Shown here in pieces: positions 50,066 through 59,993 of a DNA stretch of 64,000 nt. The notes below the pieces were generated by a model. That model was not told the DNA's origin. It did not search any database and was given only the letters and a program-made list of their open reading frames with translations. This DNA comes from Ornithinimicrobium sp. CNJ-824. Lineage in GTDB: Bacteria > Actinomycetota > Actinomycetes > Actinomycetales > Dermatophilaceae. The position numbers and the translations under genes were made by a program. The stretch covers positions 124,001-188,000 of the forward strand of contig NZ_MKKA01000044.1 in assembly GCF_001942405.1 (NCBI RefSeq), read 5' to 3'. Numbering within the stretch: position 1 is the first letter of the stretch; each line of letters starts with the position of its first letter.

Positions 50066-51335
50066 CTACCCCTCCGCCTGGCCGAAGGTCACCACGTGCC
50101 GCAGGGCGGCGCGCAGGTCCCGGACGGTCGACTGCCAACGGTGCAGCTCCTCGGTGGCGGCGCGGGCCCTCTCCACGTCCCCGGCCTCCCGCGCCTCGTC
50201 CACCGCCCCCCGCCCGGAGATGGTGCGCTCCTCCGCGATCCGGATGAAGCGCAGGATGAGCGCCCGGTCGTGGTGGCACACGTCGGCCACGAGGGCCGGC
50301 TCCAGCGGGACCGGGCCCTCCCGGTCCAGGTTGAGCAGGGTCAGCAGCTCCTCCGGAAGCCCGTCCGGTGCCTGGCCGGAGCCGAGGTCGCCCTCCTCCT
50401 GCCCGCCCGTGCCGTCCCGCGTGTCCGGGGTGGCCGGGGGAGTCTCCACCCCTCCCGGCCCACGGCCCGTCATGACGTCGATCCAGCGGCGGCCCTGGAC
50501 GCGCACGGCCAGGGCGTCGTCGAGACGGTCCAGCTCGCGGCCCATGGAGCTCGATCATCCCGACCAGGTGCCGGGGCACGAAGGGCAGGCTCGGGATGGC
50601 CACGCTGGCCACCACCTGGCGTCCCACGAGGTGGAACTTGGCGAAGACCGACTCCCGGTTGAGGATGCCCACCTCCCGTCGCGCCGCCTCCAGGTCGGCG
50701 ACGTCCTGCACGAGGATGGCGAAGATGCTCACCACCGGCTGGGCGTCGGCCGTGCGGACGTAGACGAGGGTCGTCCCGAACACGATCGGCACGTCACCGT
50801 CGGCGTCCCGCCGGGGCGGGTGCCCCATCGTGGCGTGCAGCGTCGTCTCGACCGCCTGCCGCAGCTCGGCCGGGGTGGTCACCCGCACCGGTTCGTCCAG
50901 GTCGATCTCGGGCCGCACCGCCACGTCGTCCGCGGGGTCGGGCGGGGTGATCGTCAGGCTCCCGGCGTCGAGGAACGCCGGGTGCGGGGCCCCCACGACG
51001 TGCCGGAGCGTGTCGGACACGACCGCCGCGAGCAGGTGCGCGTGGGTGCGGGGACGCTCGAGGAGGTATGCCGTGGGCGACTCCTCCCGCCACCCCAGCG
51101 ATCCCAGGTGCCGCCGGTTCTGCTCGTCCAGCGCCGGGCGTCCCTCGGGGATCCGCAGCTCGGCGTGCAGCACCTCACCGTCGGGCCGCACCTCCAGCGC
51201 GGGTGCGCTCTCGGACCCGGCGCCGTAGGGGGTGATGCGCAACGGCTCGGTGGCCGTCGCCAGGTGCGCGGCCAGCCGCGTGAGGAACCCGGCCCACCCG
51301 ACCTCGGTGGCGCGGTCCAGGTCGAACCCGTCCAT
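50066..51335 (-). CDS. hypothetical YbjN/TY-Chap-like protein, one frameshift
   Basis: ~423 residues. Two alpha/beta halves resemble type-III-chaperone/YbjN folds: LRITPYGAGSESAPALEVRP with LHAELRIPEG, then VVSIFAILVQDVADLEAARRE and NRESVFAKFHLVGRQVVASVAI. One extra base at about 50541 separates MIELHG from RELDRLDDALAVRVQ. The C-terminus has helices and an acidic linker. Function is unknown. ATG at 51335 has TAAGGT 6 nt upstream. It follows a small gene (51383) on the same strand. Confidence 0.65.
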
Positions 51336-51382
51336 CCCCCGACCTTAGACCTGCGACGTCGCAGCGGTGTTGGTCCGCGAGA

Positions 51383-51754
51383 TCAGACGAAGGTCTGGTC
51401 CGCCTCCCAGGCTGCGTAGAGCCGGCGCTCCTGCTCCTCGGTCATGCCGAAGGCCTCGACGAACAGGTTCAGCGTGCTGGCCGTCACGAGACGGCCCGTG
51501 AGCGCCCGGGAGACCCGGTCCTTCAGGCTGCGGGGGACTGACGACCGCGCGGCGGTCGTCCCACCGCGACCACCGTCCCGCACCGCGGCGGCCAGGACGT
51601 GGGCGACCCCCGCCTGGTTCGGCAGCTGGCTGCTGTTGCGGCGGGTGTGCCGCTGCCACCGTCGCCGGCAGCGCAGGTCCGTGAGCAGCACCTCCGCGAG
51701 CGCTGCCGACGTCCGGGGGAACTCCACCCGCGGATCGGTGTCGACGGTGGACAA
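51383..51754 (-). CDS. small basic helical protein encoded divergently from an nSTAND ATPase
   Basis: 123 residues, TTG start at 51754 chosen for GAAGGAGG 6 nt upstream. Basic middle (LRCRRRWQRHTRRNSSQL), then NQAGVAHVLAAAVRDGG, and SLKDRVSRALTGRLVTAS and FVEAFGMTEEQERRLYAAWE, which resemble the helices of XRE-type DNA-binding domains in multi-domain signalling ATPases. The divergent gene is an XRE-nSTAND protein. I infer a partner or regulator; no family name. Confidence 0.55.
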   Translation of the reverse strand: MSTVDTDPRVEFPRTSAALAEVLLTDLRCRRRWQRHTRRNSSQLPNQAGVAHVLAAAVRDGGRGGTTAARSSVPRSLKDRVSRALTGRLVTASTLNLFVEAFGMTEEQERRLYAAWEADQTFV

Positions 51755-51992
51755 CGGCGTCCTCCTTCGAGTGGGTGCGGTGGCGGGTCGGGGTGCCTGG
51801 CCCCCTGCAGCCAGGCACCCACGACTCTTGTGTAGCCGTCCGAGGCGTACGGGCGCCAGCCAGCTGTGGATATCCGTACGACTCCGTACACCGCAGGCCG
51901 CTGACCTGCGGCTGAGACGTGGGTGCGACACAAGGGTGGGAGGTTGTCCGAGGTTGTCCGTACGCTCTCCCTGCGACGAAAGGAGGCCCTGA
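51755..51992. promoter_or_regulatory. divergent promoter region with repeats
   Basis: This 238-base region has no gene. It holds AGGTTGTCCG in exact tandem (51941-51960), directly followed by TACGCT, and two TCCGTAC copies about 11 bases apart (near 51873 and 51884). AAAGGAGG (51980-51987) is the ribosome-binding site for the + gene. The repeats are likely operator sites for one of the two DNA-binding proteins. Confidence 0.5.
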
Positions 51993-54900
51993 GTGAGCCG
52001 CGCACCCGACTCGATGGTGGCCTTCGCCGGCGACCTGTCCGAGCTGCGTCGGCGGGCCGGACGGTCGGTGCGCGACGTCGCCCGCGCGACCGGCGTCCCG
52101 TCCGCCACCCTCGGCGGCTACTTCGCCGGACGGCACCTGCCGCCGGCCAACCGTCCGGAGGTGCTCGAGGGTGTCCTGCGGGAGTGCCAGGTCCCCGAGG
52201 CGGAACGGTCCGCCTGGCACCGCCGGCTCCAGGACCTGCACGAGCAGCGTCGGCAGGTGGTGACGCGCACGCCCTACCCCGGGCTGCGCCCGTTCGGCGC
52301 CGAGGAGCACGACCTGTTCTTCGGCCGGGAGGAGCTGCTCGACCGCCTGCTCACCCTGGTCCAGACGGCCGCGGGCACGACCCCTCACCTCGTGACGGTG
52401 GTCGGACCCTCGGGGTCGGGCAAGTCCTCGCTCCTGCGGGCGGGGCTCCAGCCGGCCCTGGGGGCCGACGGCTGCACCGTGCTGACCCCGACCCAGGCCG
52501 GGGAGCGGGGGTCGGGGTGGGTCGAGGGTGCGGCCGGGACGGACCCGGGCGGCGGGCCCGACGCGACCGACCGGGGCGGCAGGGGTGGAGGCGCGGTCGG
52601 CCGGGTGCTCGTCGTCGACCAGCTCGATGAGCTGTGGACCCACCCCGACCTGCGCGCCCGGGCGGAGGAGCTGGTCGCCGACCTGACGGCGTGGGCGGCC
52701 GCTCGCCGGGGCGGGTGGTGGTGCTGGGCCTGCGCGCCGACTTCTACGGCGAGGCCATGACCCTGTCCGGTCTGGCGCAGGCCCTGCAGCACCACCAGCT
52801 GCTCGTCGAGCCGCTCGGGTTGTCCGAGATGAGGTCGGCCATCGAGGGGCCGGCGCGTCAGGTGGGGCTGGTCCTGGAGCAGGGCCTGGCCGAGCTGATC
52901 CTCGCGGACGTCCGGCCCGACACCGTCGGATCGGTGCTGCCCCACCTGGCGCACGTGCTGGACACCATGTGGCGCTCCAGCGACCGGTGGGCGCTGACCG
53001 TGGCCGGCTACCGGGACGCCGGCGGCTTCGAGGGGGCGATCCGGCAGTCCGCGGAGGAGGTCCTTGGCTCCCTGCCGGCCGACCGGCGGGACCTGGCGAT
53101 GACGCTGCTGCTGCGGATGGTGACGACCGCGCCCGCCCAGGGCTGGACCCGGCGTCTGGTGCCGCTCGAGGAGCTGCTGGCCGCCGCCCCGGAGGCCCGG
53201 ACGGTCCTGGACCGCCTCGTCGAGGGGCGGTTGGTGGTGGTGCGGACCGACGACGCGACGCTCAGCCACGAGTCGCTCGTGGGTGCGTGGCCGCGCCTGC
53301 GGGAGGCCGTGGACGCGCGCCGTGGCGACCTGGCCCGCCGCGAGGCGCTCGAGCGGGCCGCCCGCGACTGGGACGCCGCCGGCCGGGGCGAGGACCACCT
53401 GCTGCGGGGCTCCCGGCTGCAGGCCGTCGACGAGTGGCGGTCCACCGCCGAGGACCCGTTGACGCCGCTGCAGGAGGACTACGTCGCGGCCAGCCGGGAG
53501 CTGGCCGGACGGCTGGCGGACGAGCAGGCGGCCAGACGACGACGGAGCCGGGCCGTCAGCGCCGTGCTCGCGCTGCTGCTGGTCGCCACCACGGTGGCCT
53601 CCCTGGTGGCCCTGCGCTGGTGGGACCGGGCCAAGGACGAGCGCGACCAGGCGCAGTCGCGGCAGATGGCCGTGGCCGCCGAGAGCCTGCGCGACCGCGA
53701 CCCCCTGCTCTCGCGCCAGCTCGCGCTGGCCGCGTTCCGCACCGCCCCCACGCGCGAGGGCCGATCGGCCCTCCTGGACGCGACGACGACCCCGGTGCTC
53801 GGCGACTGGGCCGACCCCGAGGGGGCGGTGCTCGACCGGGCCGTCCCGCTGCCCGACGGGGAGCACCTCGTGCTGGCCGGTTCGGCCGGGGGCGTGGTCG
53901 TGGTCCGCCACGCCGAGGGCGGCACCGGGGCGTGGGAGGTGGTGGCCCGCCTGCGGGACGTGGTCGAGGGCGTCGAGGCGCCCTCCGTGGTCCGGCTCGC
54001 GGCCCATCCCGACCGGCCCTGGGTGGTCGTCGGCGGCACCGCGGTGCCGGAGGGCGCGCAGGAGGGGACCGGCACGGGCGAGCCGATGCTGGCCGTGCTC
54101 GACCTGACCGACCCGACCGGGCCGGTCGCCCACCGCCTCGAGGTCCCGGCACCTCCGACCGCGATGACCTTCGCCGACGCCGGGAGGACCCTCGTCGTGG
54201 CCGCCGACGGTGTGCTCCACCGGTATGCCGTCGGGGCCGGCCGTGGCGGGTCCGCCGCCGCCGACGACAGGCAGGCCCCGGTCGACGCGCAGCCGCTGGA
54301 GGGCACGACCGACGTCGGCGTCCTCGTCGAGGCCCTGGGGGCCGGCGACGACGGGCAGGTCCTCGCGGCCGCCGGGGCCGACGGCACCGTCTCGGTCTGG
54401 CAGGTGGGCCGGGGGAGCGACGCGCTGGAGACGGTCGGCGAGCTGGACACCGGCCGCGAGCTCTTCGACCTCGACGTCAGCGCGGACGGCACGGCCGTGG
54501 CCGCGGTCGGCCGGTCCGGGCTGGTCCACTGGATCGAGGTCGCCGGCGACGGGCTGGAGGAGACGCACCACCGCTACGCCTCCGACACCAACCTGTTCGC
54601 CGTCCACATCGACGACGCGAGCGGACTGCTGGCCGCCGCCGGGTGGGACGGGCAGGTGTCCCTGTGGCGCCTCGGCCAGGACGGCTCGGTGACGGAGTCG
54701 CCCAGCCTCGTCCTGCCCTCGCCCCGGCCGGTCTTCGACGTCGCCGTCGCCCAGGGCCGGTGGCTGTTCACCACGATGGGCGGGACGACCTACACCTGGG
54801 ACTCCCAGGGATCGGCGCTGCCGCGGCTGGCGGGCAACGTGTTCACGGTCGCCGCCTCGGCCGGGGGCGACCGCTGGCTGACGGCGACCGGGCCGCCCGA

Positions 54901-55846
54901 CGGTGCCGTCCAGGTGTGGGACGCCTGGCGGCCCCACGCCCCGCGCCTGCTGCACACGTTGCGGCCCGACGGCGGGGACACCTCGACCGGCACGGGGGCG
55001 GTCAGCCACGACGGTTCCGTCGTGGCCACCGGCACGACCGAGGGTCGCGTCGTCGTCTGGCGGCTCGAGGGCACCACGTCCGAGGTCGTCGTCGACCTGC
55101 CCGTGTCCGACGGGGGCATCCCCGTCGTGCTGCTGACGCACGACGCGGAGCGTCTGGTCGCCGTCGGTCGCGACGGGCGCGTCGCGGTCGTGGGGCTGAC
55201 CGGGCAGGAGAGGGGGCGGCTGCTCGACGAGGTCACCGTTCCGGGGGAGGTCTTCACCGTCGCGGTGCGCGAGGACGGTCTGCTGGCGGTGCCGGACGGG
55301 ACCGGGGAGGTGCGGCTGGTGCACGTCGACGACCCGCAGCGGACCCTGGGGCGGATCGACACCGGCCTGACCGTCTACGGGGCGGACTTCTCCCCGGACG
55401 GCACCACCCTGGTGCTCGCGGCCTCCGACGAACGGGTGCACCTCTACGACGTGTCCGACCCCGCCCGCCCGACAGCGGCCGGGGACCCGCTGTCGGGTCC
55501 GTCGGCCATCCCCAACGGGGTGCGTTTCGCCCCCGACGGACAGCGGCTCGCGGCCGCGGTCGACGAGGGCGAGGCCTGGCTGTGGACGCGGGGTGCGGAC
55601 GGGTGGCGGCCGACCGAGGTGCTCGGTGCCGGCCTGGCCAACCTGCAGGACGTGGCCTGGTCGTCGGACGGGACGGTTCTGCTCGGCGGCGGGCTCTCGG
55701 GGCGCACCCGGCTGTGGCTGACCGACGTGGACCTGGCCACCACGAGCGTCTGCGGCGCCGTGCAGCAGGAGGTCACCCGGGAGGAGTGGGAGGGCCTGCT
55801 GCCGGGCACCGGCTACCGCCCGCCGTGCGCCGTCGGGGACCCCTGA
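51993..55846 (+). CDS. XRE-nSTAND1 ATPase with membrane helix and WD40 repeats, one frameshift
   Basis: ~1284 residues. XRE-type helix-turn-helix (DLSELRRRAGRSVRDVARAT, ~14-60), then nSTAND1 NTPase: YPGLRPFGAEEHDLFFGREE, Walker A VGPSGSGKSSLLRAG (~138), Walker B VLVVDQLDELWT. A one-base loss occurs at about 52711, before RVVVLGLRADFYGEAM. Late STAND part: LVVVRTDDATLSHESLVGAWPRL. A membrane helix (VSAVLALLLVATTVASLVAL) is at about 515-540, then a C-terminal WD40-type propeller to the end. Such proteins sense a signal, oligomerise and act; some nSTANDs are anti-phage. Role here unknown. Confidence 0.82.
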
Positions 55847-55908
55847 GGCCACGAACCCGAGGTCCTTCGGCGCCGTCGCGACGGCCCGGTGTGGTTGTCT
55901 GTGGGGGC

Positions 55909-57498
55909 ATGGAGGAGGTGCCGGAGGTCCGCTTCGCCGAGGCGGCCGGCTCCACCCTGGCCTACGAGGTGTTCGGCGACGGCCCCCCGACCATCTGCGT
56001 CGTGCCACCCATGGCGCAGAACGTGGAGCTGGCCTGGGAGTCCCCGGTCATCCGCCGGATGCTGGAGCGGTACGCCGCGTTCTCGCGTCAGGTGATCTTC
56101 GACAAGCGGGGCACCGGGCTGTCGGACCGGTCGCTGGACATCCCCGGCCTGGACGAACGGGTCGACGAGCTGCGCTCGGTCATGGACGCCGCCGGCGTGG
56201 ACCGGGCGTTCGTGCACGGGGTGTCCGAGGGCGGGCCGATGGCGGTGATGTTCGCGGCCACCTACCCCGGGCGGGTCCAGGGCCTGATCCTGGAAGGGAC
56301 GGCGGCCTCCCTGCTCACGGACGAGCAGCGGGCCGTGCGCTCGACGCCGCAGGGGATGGCCGCGGCGCGGCGGAGGTGGGAGGAGTTCGTCGACGCCTGG
56401 GGAACGCCCATGTCGCGGACCGTCGCGCTGTTCGGCCCGTCCCTGCTGAACGACGAGGACTTCGTCCGGTGGTGGCCGCACTACGAGCGTCACTCCGCGA
56501 GCCGGGACGCGCTGACGGAGCTGTTCCGGATGAACGGGGACATGGACGCCCGCGGCGTCCTCGACCGGGTGGGCTGCCCTGTCCTCATCGTCCACCGCAC
56601 CGGGGACCTGATCACGCCGGTGGACCGCGCGCGGGAGACCTACCGGCAATTCCGGCAGGCGGGCGCCGACGTCGAGCTGGTCGAGCTGCCGGGGGAGGAC
56701 CACTGGAGCTTCGCCGGCGACATGGACGCGGTCTGCGACGCCGTCGAGCGGTTCACGACCGGCCGCTGCGGGCGGGCCGGCCCGAGCGGCAGGACCGGCC
56801 GTCCGGCGACTGGACCGAGGCAGGCACCGGCCCCGGCCCCGGCCACCGTGCAGGTGCGGGCGATGGGCCGCTTCGAGGTGGTCCTCGACGGGACGCCGAC
56901 CCGGCCGGGGGACTGGGGGTCCCGGCAGGCCCGGACGCTGCTCAAGCGGCTGGTGGTGGCCCGCGGGTGGCCGGTCCCCCGCGAGGAGCTGACGGACCTG
57001 CTCTGGCCGGACGAGCTCTCCGACCGGCTCGCCGCCCGGCTGTCGGTCCAGCTGTCCGCCGTGCGGAGGGTCCTGGGCGGGGCCGTGGTGGCAGACCGGT
57101 CGACCGTCCGGCTGGACCTGGCGGCCGTGGACGTCGACGTCGAGCGCTGGTTCCGGCTCGACGAGGACCGCGCCGTGGTCCGGGACTACGCCGAGCTGCT
57201 GCCCGAGGACCGCTACGACGACTGGGCCGCCCCGCTGCGCGACCGGATGCGTGACCGCTTCGTCACGGCGGCGCACCGGGTCGCCCGGGCCGTGCTCGAC
57301 GACCCGGCGGGAGGAGGAGCCGGCGGCGAGGACGCCGTCGTGCTGCTGCGGAGGGTGCTCGAGCTGGACCCCTACGACGAGGAGGCCCACCGGACCCTCG
57401 TCGAGCTGCTCCACCGGGACGGCCGGCACGGGGAGGCGGTCGCGGCCCGGGAGCGCTACGAGGAGGCGATGGCCGAGCTGGGGATCGACGACGGCTGA
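55909..57498 (+). CDS. alpha/beta-hydrolase fused to a BTAD/SARP-type DNA-binding region
   Basis: 529 residues. Residues 1-285 are an alpha/beta-hydrolase: VFGDGPPTICVVPP, KRGTGLSDRS, nucleophile Ser in FVHGVSEGGPMAV (~105), Asp in HRTGDLITP, His in GEDHWSF. A Pro/Ala linker follows. Residues ~310-525 are an OmpR-like winged helix (VRAMGRFEVVLDGTPTRP ... LTDLLWPDELSDRLAARLSV) and BTAD helices. A hydrolase domain as ligand sensor or enzyme tied to a transcription factor is unusual. Single frame with no break, so the fusion is real in this read. Confidence 0.8.
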   Translation: MEEVPEVRFAEAAGSTLAYEVFGDGPPTICVVPPMAQNVELAWESPVIRRMLERYAAFSRQVIFDKRGTGLSDRSLDIPGLDERVDELRSVMDAAGVDRAFVHGVSEGGPMAVMFAATYPGRVQGLILEGTAASLLTDEQRAVRSTPQGMAAARRRWEEFVDAWGTPMSRTVALFGPSLLNDEDFVRWWPHYERHSASRDALTELFRMNGDMDARGVLDRVGCPVLIVHRTGDLITPVDRARETYRQFRQAGADVELVELPGEDHWSFAGDMDAVCDAVERFTTGRCGRAGPSGRTGRPATGPRQAPAPAPATVQVRAMGRFEVVLDGTPTRPGDWGSRQARTLLKRLVVARGWPVPREELTDLLWPDELSDRLAARLSVQLSAVRRVLGGAVVADRSTVRLDLAAVDVDVERWFRLDEDRAVVRDYAELLPEDRYDDWAAPLRDRMRDRFVTAAHRVARAVLDDPAGGGAGGEDAVVLLRRVLELDPYDEEAHRTLVELLHRDGRHGEAVAARERYEEAMAELGIDDG

Positions 57499-57578
57499 GC
57501 CCGGCCTGCAGATGCGCCGACGGGGACCGCGGCCGGCGTCGAAAGGTTTCCGAAAGGGTGCCGGGGCACGGTGCCGCC

Positions 57579-58120
57579 ATGACCACCAGGACCAGACCCG
57601 GCCTCCGTCCACCACTGGCGACCCGGACCGCTTCCGGCACCTGCCCGAGGGGGAGGGCGTGCACCGCGCCTTCCTCAACCACCTGGCCACCGTCAAGCTC
57701 GACGCTGGCAGCTCGGCCAGCGGGATGGGCGCGGTGGAGTTCCTCGCCCCGCGGGGCTTCGGGCCCCCGCTGCACGTGCACCGGGAGGAGGACGAGCTCT
57801 TCTACGTCCTGGACGGTCGCATCCGCTTCGAGCTGGGCGACCAGGTCGTCCAGGGCGGGACCGGCGCCCTGCTGGCCCTTCCGTGCCGGGGGGCCCACAC
57901 CTTCCAGGTGGAGTCGGACACGGCCCGCTTCCTCACGGTCGTCGCCGGGCGGCGCCACGAGCCCAGCTTCGTGGAGATGGTCCACGACCTCGGCGCCCGG
58001 ATGCCGCAGGCCAGGCTGCCCGAGCCGGTGGAGATCGACCCCGGGCAGGTCGCCGAGGCCTGCGCCCGGCACGGCATCGAGGTGCTCGGACCCCCACCCG
58101 GCGCGCTGCCGCCCGCCTGA
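57579..58120 (+). CDS. cupin-domain protein, one frameshift near the start
   Basis: ~180 residues. The cupin motif GFGPPLHVHREEDELFYVLDG (His-x-His, Glu) and VQGGTGALLALPCRGAHTFQ (second His) form a metal site. EPSFVEMVHDLGARMPQ is seen in quercetin-dioxygenase-like cupins. The first ~14 codons from ATG 57579 are in another frame, joined by a one-base loss near 57620; a GTG start at 57659 in the main frame is an alternative. No ribosome-binding site is clear. Confidence 0.72.
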
Positions 58121-58186
58121 CCAACCCCAACCCCGACCCCAAGCCCACCCCCGGGCCGCAGGCCCGACCGTCCCAAGGAGAGATCG

Positions 58187-58708
58187 ATGACACCCACCAC
58201 CACCACGACCCCGAGCCGTCGCACCCGGAGCCGGGGCGCCGCAGCCCTGGCCGGGATGGCCCTGGCCGTGGGAGCACCCGCGGCGACCGCCGGCGCCCAC
58301 CCCGGCCACGGCGGAGAGCGCCCGCTCGGCGCCCAGCTGGCCGAGGTCCGGGCGGCCACGGCGAAGTACCACGACGTCGACGCGGCGGTCGCCGACGGCT
58401 ACAAGCCGTCCTCGCCGTGCGTGCCGAACATGGGCTACCACTACCAGCGCGGGGTCGCGGCGACGGCCGACGAGCTGGACCCGGCCGCACCGGAGATCCT
58501 CGTCTACGCGCCGCGCGAGAACGGCAGCCTCAAGCTGGTGGCCGTCGAGTACGCGACCTGGGACGCCTCGGCCAGCCTCTTCGGCCGAGCCTTCGACGCG
58601 CCCCACCCGCACGGTGGCCCGCCGTTCCACACCCTGCACGCCTGGGTCTGGCAGGGCAACCCGGCGGGCGTGCTGAGCCCGCTGAACCCGACCGTCACCT
58701 GCGACTGA
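58187..58708 (+). CDS. secreted protein of unknown function
   Basis: 173 residues. Signal peptide: RRTRSRGAAALAGMALAVGA to a probable cut after TAGA, then a mature part starting with HPGHGGERPLG. Motifs AVADGYKPSSPCVPNMGYHY and HPHGGPPFHTLHAWVWQGNP hold many His, Cys and Trp. One Cys near the start and one at the C-terminus (TVTCD) may pair. A metal- or small-molecule-binding exported protein is possible. AAGGAGAG is the ribosome-binding site. Confidence 0.7.
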   Translation: MTPTTTTTPSRRTRSRGAAALAGMALAVGAPAATAGAHPGHGGERPLGAQLAEVRAATAKYHDVDAAVADGYKPSSPCVPNMGYHYQRGVAATADELDPAAPEILVYAPRENGSLKLVAVEYATWDASASLFGRAFDAPHPHGGPPFHTLHAWVWQGNPAGVLSPLNPTVTCD

Positions 58709-58750
58709 CGGGACCTGCACCCGCGCCGGCCGAGGGGACGGCACGGCTGC

Positions 58751-58787
58751 ACGACGCCCCGGAGGGCCAGCGCCCCCGGGGCGTCGT
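58751..58787 (+). terminator. strong terminator hairpin
   Basis: ACGACGCCCCGG (58751-58762) and CCGGGGCGTCGT (58776-58787): perfect 12-base arms, with a further GGG/CCC pairing inside the loop. It lies 43 bases after the secreted-protein stop and before the GntR operon. Confidence 0.65.
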
Positions 58788-58813
58788 CCGCTGCCCGGAG
58801 TTGCGCCGGCCCG

Positions 58814-58855
58814 TTGTTCTGTGGTTCATTAGTCATGTAATGAACCACAGAACAA
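58814..58855 (+). promoter_or_regulatory. 42-bp perfect palindrome, probable GntR (YtrA) operator and promoter
   Basis: TTGTTCTGTGGTTCATTA, spacer GTCATG, then TAATGAACCACAGAACAA: perfect 18-base arms. It is strikingly AT-rich for this genome. TTGTTC (58814) and TAATGA (58838), 18 bases apart, could be -35 and -10. The palindrome ends 14 bases before the GntR ATG, so autorepression of the whole ABC operon is the simplest reading. Confidence 0.7.
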
Positions 58856-58869
58856 GATCGGAGGTGGCC

Positions 58870-59256
58870 ATGGCCACCCAGGCCGTGCCGGCGGAGTTCG
58901 AGCCGTTCGACGACCGCACCCCGATCTACCAGCAGATCGCCGACCGGATCCGCCACGCGGTCCTGGTGGGCGACCTCCCGGAGGGGGCCCAGGTCATGTC
59001 GACCACGCAGTACGCGACCACCCACCGCATCAACCCCGCGACCGCGGCCAAGGCGATGAGCACGCTCGTCGACGATGGCCTGCTGCACAAGCGGCGCGGG
59101 CTGGGGATGTTCGTCTCCGAGGGGGCCCGCGAGCTGCTGCGCCAGCAGCGCCGGGCGACCTTCTGGGAGGACACCTTCGGGCCGGCCATCGCCGAGGCCC
59201 GGGCGCTGGGGATCACCACCGACCAGCTCATCGAGCACCTGAAGGAGCAGCCGTGA
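58870..59256 (+). CDS. GntR-family regulator, YtrA subfamily
   Basis: 128 residues. GntR winged helix: IYQQIADRIRHAVLVGDLPE, TTQYATTHRINPATAAKAM and LVDDGLLHKRRGLGMFVSEGA. A short C-terminal helical part of the YtrA type follows, with no larger effector domain. ATG at 58870 has GGAGG 5 nt upstream; an in-frame ATG ten codons earlier lies inside the palindrome and is disfavoured. The stop overlaps the next gene (GTGA). YtrA regulators repress cell-envelope stress ABC operons. Confidence 0.88.
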   Translation: MATQAVPAEFEPFDDRTPIYQQIADRIRHAVLVGDLPEGAQVMSTTQYATTHRINPATAAKAMSTLVDDGLLHKRRGLGMFVSEGARELLRQQRRATFWEDTFGPAIAEARALGITTDQLIEHLKEQP

Positions 59257-59993
59257 ACGCGCCGCTGAGCGTCGAGGTCGACGCCGTCACCCACCGGTTC
59301 CGGGGCGTCGAGGCCCTCTCGGACGTCAGCCTGACCGTCCGGCCGGGGACCATCACCGGCCTCGTCGGGCGCAACGGCGCCGGCAAGACGACCCTGCTGT
59401 CGCTGATCGCCGCGCTGCGCCCGGTCCAGACCGGCACCGTCCGCGTCGGCGGCCGGGACGTGTGGGAGGACCCTTCGGTCACCTCCCGCGTCTGCCTGGT
59501 CCGGGACCGCGGCGGCATCCTCGAGGACCAGCGCATCCACCAGACCCTGCGCGTCCAACGGGCGCTGCGCCCGCACTGGGACGAGGAGTATGCCGTGGAG
59601 CTGCTCGAACGGTTCGGCGTGCCGCTGCGCAAGAAGCCGGAGCAGCTCTCCCGCGGCCAGCGGTCGATCCTCGGGGCGGTCGTCGGCCTCGCCTCCCGCG
59701 CCGAGCTCACCCTGCTGGACGAGGTCTACCTGGGCATGGACGCCGTCGCCCGCCGCCTCTTCTACGACGAGCTCATGGCGGACTACGTCGCCCACCCGCG
59801 CACGATCGTGCTGTCCTCCCACCTGCTCGACGAGGTCGAGGACCTCATGGAGGACGTCGTCGTGCTCGACCGCGGCCGGGTCGTCGCCGCCGGCGACGCC
59901 GCGGCCGTGCGCGAGCAGCACTCCAGCGGCGACCGGCTCGCCTCGCTCACCGACGTGCTGGTGCACGTCAGCACCGGAAGGACCCCGTCATGA
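59253..59993 (+). CDS. ABC transporter ATP-binding protein
   Basis: 246 residues. Walker A GLVGRNGAGKTTLLSLI, a diverged signature QLSRGQRSILGAVVGLA, Walker B ELTLLDEVYLGMDAVA, His in IVLSSHLLDEVED. It works with the membrane protein that follows. GTG start overlapping the GntR stop, and the end overlaps the next ATG, so the operon is coupled. Confidence 0.88.
   Translation: MNAPLSVEVDAVTHRFRGVEALSDVSLTVRPGTITGLVGRNGAGKTTLLSLIAALRPVQTGTVRVGGRDVWEDPSVTSRVCLVRDRGGILEDQRIHQTLRVQRALRPHWDEEYAVELLERFGVPLRKKPEQLSRGQRSILGAVVGLASRAELTLLDEVYLGMDAVARRLFYDELMADYVAHPRTIVLSSHLLDEVEDLMEDVVVLDRGRVVAAGDAAAVREQHSSGDRLASLTDVLVHVSTGRTPS

Noticed and set aside
58121..58165. C-rich direct repeat (CCCAA/CCCGA units) between the cupin and secreted-protein genes
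   Set aside because: Short, imperfect and without spacers of constant size; not a CRISPR or a functional repeat I can support.
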